Of a stretch of DNA of 8,681 nucleotides, positions 6,585 through 8,681 are shown piece after piece. A program made the translations under genes and the position numbers. Numbering within the stretch: position 1 is the first letter of the stretch; each line of letters opens with the position of its first letter. Source of the DNA: Bacillota bacterium (GTDB lineage: Bacteria; Bacillota; Clostridia; Peptostreptococcales; Anaerovoracaceae); NCBI GenBank assembly GCA_016284575.1, contig JAEEPD010000001.1, positions 1 through 8,681 on the forward strand. The letters run 5' to 3'. The notes under the pieces are model-generated. The model was given only the letters and a program-made list of their open reading frames with translations. It made no database searches and was not told where the DNA came from.

Positions 6585-7832
6585 ATGGAAACACTCAGCG
6601 AAAGCCGCGTTAAAAACGCCCAGAGGGGTCTTCTTATAGGCGGCATACTTGTAATGTTCACTCAGCTGGCCATCTCCAGCAACTGCTTTTCCCTTTTCGT
6701 AATACCCATCTGCGAAGATCTGGGCTTTGCGAGAGGGCAGTTTTCCATGCTTCAGAGCCTGGGCTCCCTTGGAGGCGCCATCGCGTCCTTCTTCAGCGGG
6801 AATCTTTTCAGCAGAAGGGGAATCGTAAGGATCATGCGCATGGGCGCCATCGGCTGCGCATTGGCATATGCTATGCAGAGCATATCCACGCAGCTCTGGC
6901 AGTTCGGCATCATCTGCTTCATAGTCGGCTTCTGCAACACTCTTGCCACCTCCATGCCTCTGGCGCTTCTGATCGGCGAGTGGTTCACCGGTAACCGCAA
7001 CACCATAACCGGCATAGTCATGACCGGCAGCGGCTTCGGCTCGACCCTTTTCATGAATGTCGCCAGCAGCCTGATACTGAACTACGGCTGGCGCACCGCG
7101 CAGCACATCCTGGTGGTGATCATGGCTGTCATCAGCCTGGGCGTGGACTTCCTGCTCCTTAAGGAGCCCCCGAAGAACCTGAATGCGGCATTAGGAAAAG
7201 CCGGCAAGGATGAATCTGCGGAGATAAAGCTTACGGAGGCGGACCTGCAGGCAGCCGCCCCCGCGCTCAATTTCTTCACACCGCGCAATGTCATAATGGG
7301 ATGCATAATGGCAGTCATCGCCATAGGCGTGAGCTGCTCCATGAGCCCCATAACGCCATTTCTTCAGGACATAGGCTACAGCCAGAGCTTCGCCGCCGCT
7401 GTATATTCCGGCGTGATGATGTCCTCCGCCATAGGCAAGATATTCCACGGCATCGCTCTGGACAGGCTGGGCGTAAGGAAGAGCTGCAGCATAATGCTGG
7501 TCCTGGCCATCATAGGCGTTTTTGCCACCATTTACTTCAGATCCCCCATATTCTCCGTGCCACTGGCCCTTGGCGTATTCTTCGTCAGCTCCCTGCAGGT
7601 GGTGGCGTCTCCCGCCATAGCGGACTATCTGGTGGGGGAGGAGAACAAGAAATTCTTCCTGGGCAAGCTTAACATCTTCATCAGCGTGGGCTACCTGATC
7701 GGCCCGGTGCTCTACGGCGCCTTGTATGACCATTTCGGCAGCTACATACCCGGTTTCTGGGTGGCGATAGCGGTCTATGGATTCAGCCTGGCAGCCATAA
7801 ATATGCTGCTTGGAGCCAAAAATCAAAAATAA
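6585..7832 (+). CDS. MFS transporter, monocarboxylate/oxalate-formate-like
   Basis: This 415-residue integral membrane protein has about twelve hydrophobic segments in two halves joined by a polar loop (about 193-232). MFS motif A is recognisable after TM2 (SGNLFSRRGIVRIM, 72-85) and again between TM8 and TM9 (GKIFHGIALDRLGVRK, 284-299). GEWFTGNRNTITGIVMTGSGFGS spans 131-153 and resembles the NxWFxxKRGxAxGIxxxGSGxG signature of the monocarboxylate porter and oxalate:formate antiporter groups. A small carboxylate substrate is therefore possible but not proven. ATG 6585 has AGGA 7 nt upstream and lies 16 nt after the HIT stop, so it probably shares the mtaB transcript. No strong terminator follows. 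It is an accessory gene among housekeeping genes. Confidence 0.9.
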   Translation: METLSESRVKNAQRGLLIGGILVMFTQLAISSNCFSLFVIPICEDLGFARGQFSMLQSLGSLGGAIASFFSGNLFSRRGIVRIMRMGAIGCALAYAMQSISTQLWQFGIICFIVGFCNTLATSMPLALLIGEWFTGNRNTITGIVMTGSGFGSTLFMNVASSLILNYGWRTAQHILVVIMAVISLGVDFLLLKEPPKNLNAALGKAGKDESAEIKLTEADLQAAAPALNFFTPRNVIMGCIMAVIAIGVSCSMSPITPFLQDIGYSQSFAAAVYSGVMMSSAIGKIFHGIALDRLGVRKSCSIMLVLAIIGVFATIYFRSPIFSVPLALGVFFVSSLQVVASPAIADYLVGEENKKFFLGKLNIFISVGYLIGPVLYGALYDHFGSYIPGFWVAIAVYGFSLAAINMLLGAKNQK

Positions 7833-7855
7833 AAGCATTTAGCATCAAAAAGTGC

Positions 7856-7884
7856 TTGCAGAGCAAATAACGCGAGTGTATAAT
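7856..7884 (+). promoter_or_regulatory. Strong sigma-A-type promoter of rpsU
   Basis: TTGCAG (7856-7861) and a perfect TATAAT (7879-7884) are separated by exactly 17 bp. This is the best promoter in the window. Transcription would begin near 7891, giving a leader of about 37 nt. A short inverted repeat, CTGTT / AACAG (7890-7903), lies at the start of that leader. Confidence 0.85.
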
Positions 7885-7911
7885 CTCATCTGTTACTAAA
7901 CAGGAACAGCG

Positions 7912-7920
7912 AGGAGGTGA
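7912..7920 (+). promoter_or_regulatory. Full-length Shine-Dalgarno of rpsU
   Basis: AGGAGGTGA is fully complementary to the 3' end of 16S rRNA and lies 7 nt before the ATG at 7928. It is much stronger than the other ribosome binding sites here, fitting a highly expressed ribosomal protein. Confidence 0.85.
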
Positions 7921-7927
7921 GTTCAGA

Positions 7928-8110
7928 ATGGCACAGGTATTTGTAAGAGAAGGCGAAGGTCTTGAGAGTGCTCTTAAGAGATTCAAGCGTTCTTGTGCTA
8001 GAGACGGAGTCATGGCCGAGCTTAGAAAAAGAGAATGCTACGAAAAGCCCAGCGTAAAGAAGAAGAAGAAGTCCGAGGCTGCACGCAAGAAGGCTAACAA
8101 GAGATACTAA
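7928..8110 (+). CDS. rpsU: 30S ribosomal protein bS21
   Basis: This 60-residue basic protein starts MAQVFVREGEGLESALKRFKRSC and ends with a Lys/Arg-rich tail containing KKKKKSEAARKKANKRY, the normal bS21 pattern and length. bS21 binds the small subunit near the anti-Shine-Dalgarno and helps start translation. It has its own promoter, a full Shine-Dalgarno and an intrinsic terminator, so it can be made as a monocistronic message, though read-through from the MFS gene is possible. The position between mtaB and phoH matches the usual core order in Bacillota. The yqeY gene often found next to rpsU in Bacillota is absent here. Confidence 0.97.
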   Translation: MAQVFVREGEGLESALKRFKRSCARDGVMAELRKRECYEKPSVKKKKKSEAARKKANKRY

Positions 8111-8119
8111 TCGAAAGAC

Positions 8120-8151
8120 AAAGCTGCTCATATCCGAGCAGCTTTTTCATT
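8120..8151 (+). terminator. Intrinsic terminator of rpsU
   Basis: AAAGCTGCTC (8120-8129) and GAGCAGCTTT (8136-8145) form a perfect 10-bp stem with a 6-nt loop (ATATCC), followed by a T-rich tail TTCATTT. It begins 9 nt after the rpsU stop codon. Confidence 0.9.
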
Positions 8152-8157
8152 TAGACG

Positions 8158-8204
8158 GGGTGACATTGGGTGACATTGGGGACGGTTCCTTTTGTCATCT
8201 TTTT
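8158..8204 (+). repeat. REP-like palindrome with tandem-duplicated flank
   Basis: GGGTGACATT occurs twice head-to-tail (8158-8167 and 8168-8177). From 8171 to 8197 the sequence folds on itself: TGACA pairs with TGTCA, two T-T mismatches follow, then GGGGA pairs with TTCCT using G-T wobbles, leaving a CGG loop. A T-run (TCTTTTT) follows, so it could also act as a second terminator. The GGGGACGGTTCC core resembles small palindromes common in Clostridia and often linked to REP-associated (IS200-like Y1) transposases; that comparison is from memory. No transposase gene is in the window. Confidence 0.65.
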
Positions 8205-8231
8205 GTGAGTGCAAAAGCGTCCGGGATAGTA

Positions 8232-8237
8232 TATAAT
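8232..8237 (+). promoter_or_regulatory. Candidate -10 box of phoH
   Basis: A perfect TATAAT lies 33 nt before the phoH ATG. A weak -35 candidate, GTGCAA (8209-8214), is 17 bp upstream with 3/6 matches. Transcription would start near 8244. The box lies just after the REP-like palindrome, so the repeat sits immediately upstream of this promoter. Confidence 0.5.
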
Positions 8238-8270
8238 TATTTGAAATATGATAATTTCGAAAGGATATTT

Positions 8271-8681
8271 ATGAGCGAGATAAGGATAAAACCGGGCACC
8301 ACAGCCCAGCCCTCGGAGGTCTTCGGGATCTTCGATTCCAATATCAAAAGCATCGAAAAGGACTGCAATGTGCAGATTGGCATCCGGGGTGAGGAGATAA
8401 TCATCGCCGGAGAAGAGGTGGAAAGAGCAGCCTCCATCATCAACGAGATGTACAAGGTGGTAGAGAGCGGCCAGCCTCTGGATGAGCAGAAGGTGGGGTA
8501 TATAATTTCACTTTCAAGGGACGGCATCTCCTATACCCAGAGCAGCGTGGATAAGGACGTGATCTGCTACACCTTCAGGGGCAAGCCCCTGAAGGCAAAG
8601 ACCATAGGTCAGAAGGAGTATGTCAAGGCCATACGAAAGAATGACATCAGCTTCGGCGTCGGTCCCGCGGGCACAGCAAAG
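8271..8681 (+). CDS. phoH: PhoH-family ATPase, N-terminal part
   Basis: The first 137 residues are visible and the window ends within the P-loop. Residues about 15-68 (FDSNIKSIEKDCNVQIGIRGEEI onward) match the N-terminal KH-like region of PhoH/YbeZ proteins. TIGQKEYVKAIRKNDISFGVGPAGTAK (111-137) matches the conserved lead into the PhoH ATPase core, normally GQKxYVxAI then FGxGPAGTGKT. The Walker A reads GPAGTAK here, with Ala at the usual last Gly. PhoH-family ATPases are linked to RNA metabolism and are usually followed by the rRNA-maturation factor ybeY; that region lies outside the window. ATG 8271 has AAAGGA 5 nt upstream. Confidence 0.9.
   Translation, partial: MSEIRIKPGTTAQPSEVFGIFDSNIKSIEKDCNVQIGIRGEEIIIAGEEVERAASIINEMYKVVESGQPLDEQKVGYIISLSRDGISYTQSSVDKDVICYTFRGKPLKAKTIGQKEYVKAIRKNDISFGVGPAGTAK

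Noticed and set aside
7191..7838. Minus-strand open frame of 215 codons opposite the MFS gene
   Set aside because: It is His/Gly/Tyr-rich antisense translation of a membrane protein gene, with no family similarity.
7833..7857. Possible terminator after the MFS gene (AAGCA ... TGCTT)
   Set aside because: The stem is only 5 bp with a 15-nt loop and no T-run, too weak to call.
8243..8262. Short inverted repeat GAAAT/ATTTC and the TTTCGAAA palindrome before phoH
   Set aside because: The arms are 4-5 bp in AT-rich DNA and are easily explained by chance.

Overview
The window looks like chromosomal DNA of a Gram-positive anaerobe in the Bacillota, most likely class Clostridia. The basis is the rpsU/phoH/mtaB gene set, AGGAGG-type ribosome binding sites, sigma-A-like promoters with TATAAT boxes, a gram-positive style MacAB-like efflux operon and an SLH-domain exported protein. 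The coding DNA is moderately GC-rich by eye and the control regions are clearly AT-rich. I cannot name the genus.

Left half (1-4645, minus strand): one tightly packed operon read right to left. It encodes a membrane-fusion (HlyD/MacA-like) adaptor, an ABC ATPase of the MacB/LolD class, a MacB/FtsX-type permease, and a secreted protein with three SLH repeats that runs off the left edge. The junctions are a 3-nt gap, a 4-nt overlap and a 14-nt gap, so the four products are probably made together. The first and last genes share an identical 13-nt initiation leader. The first three would form an inner-membrane ABC export or efflux machine. The SLH protein would sit outside the membrane, attached to the wall, and may be its partner or client.

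Centre (4646-4835): an AT-rich divergent control region. It holds candidate promoters for both directions, a 9-bp-arm inverted repeat that could be an operator, and a small palindrome at the predicted start of the efflux transcript. The rightward gene mtaB has no Shine-Dalgarno. Its ATG lies exactly where transcription from an extended -10 box would begin, which suggests a leaderless mRNA.

Right half (4836-8681, plus strand): mtaB (tRNA methylthiotransferase), a HIT-family nucleotide hydrolase and an MFS transporter form one cotranscribed set with gaps of 2 and 16 nt. Then come rpsU (ribosomal protein S21) with its own strong promoter, Shine-Dalgarno and terminator, and the 5' end of a PhoH-family ATPase gene, cut by the window edge. 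mtaB, rpsU and phoH are commonly close together in Bacillota. The MFS gene looks like an accessory insertion in that core cluster. Between the rpsU terminator and phoH lies a short imperfect palindrome with a GGGGACGGTTCC core and a duplicated flank. It resembles the small REP-like repeats scattered in many Clostridia.

No CRISPR array, tRNA, rRNA, intact insertion sequence or prophage gene is visible. Most of the window is recognisable. The least ordinary parts are the efflux-SLH gene pairing, the doubled lipoyl architecture of the adaptor, the possible leaderless mtaB and the REP-like repeat.
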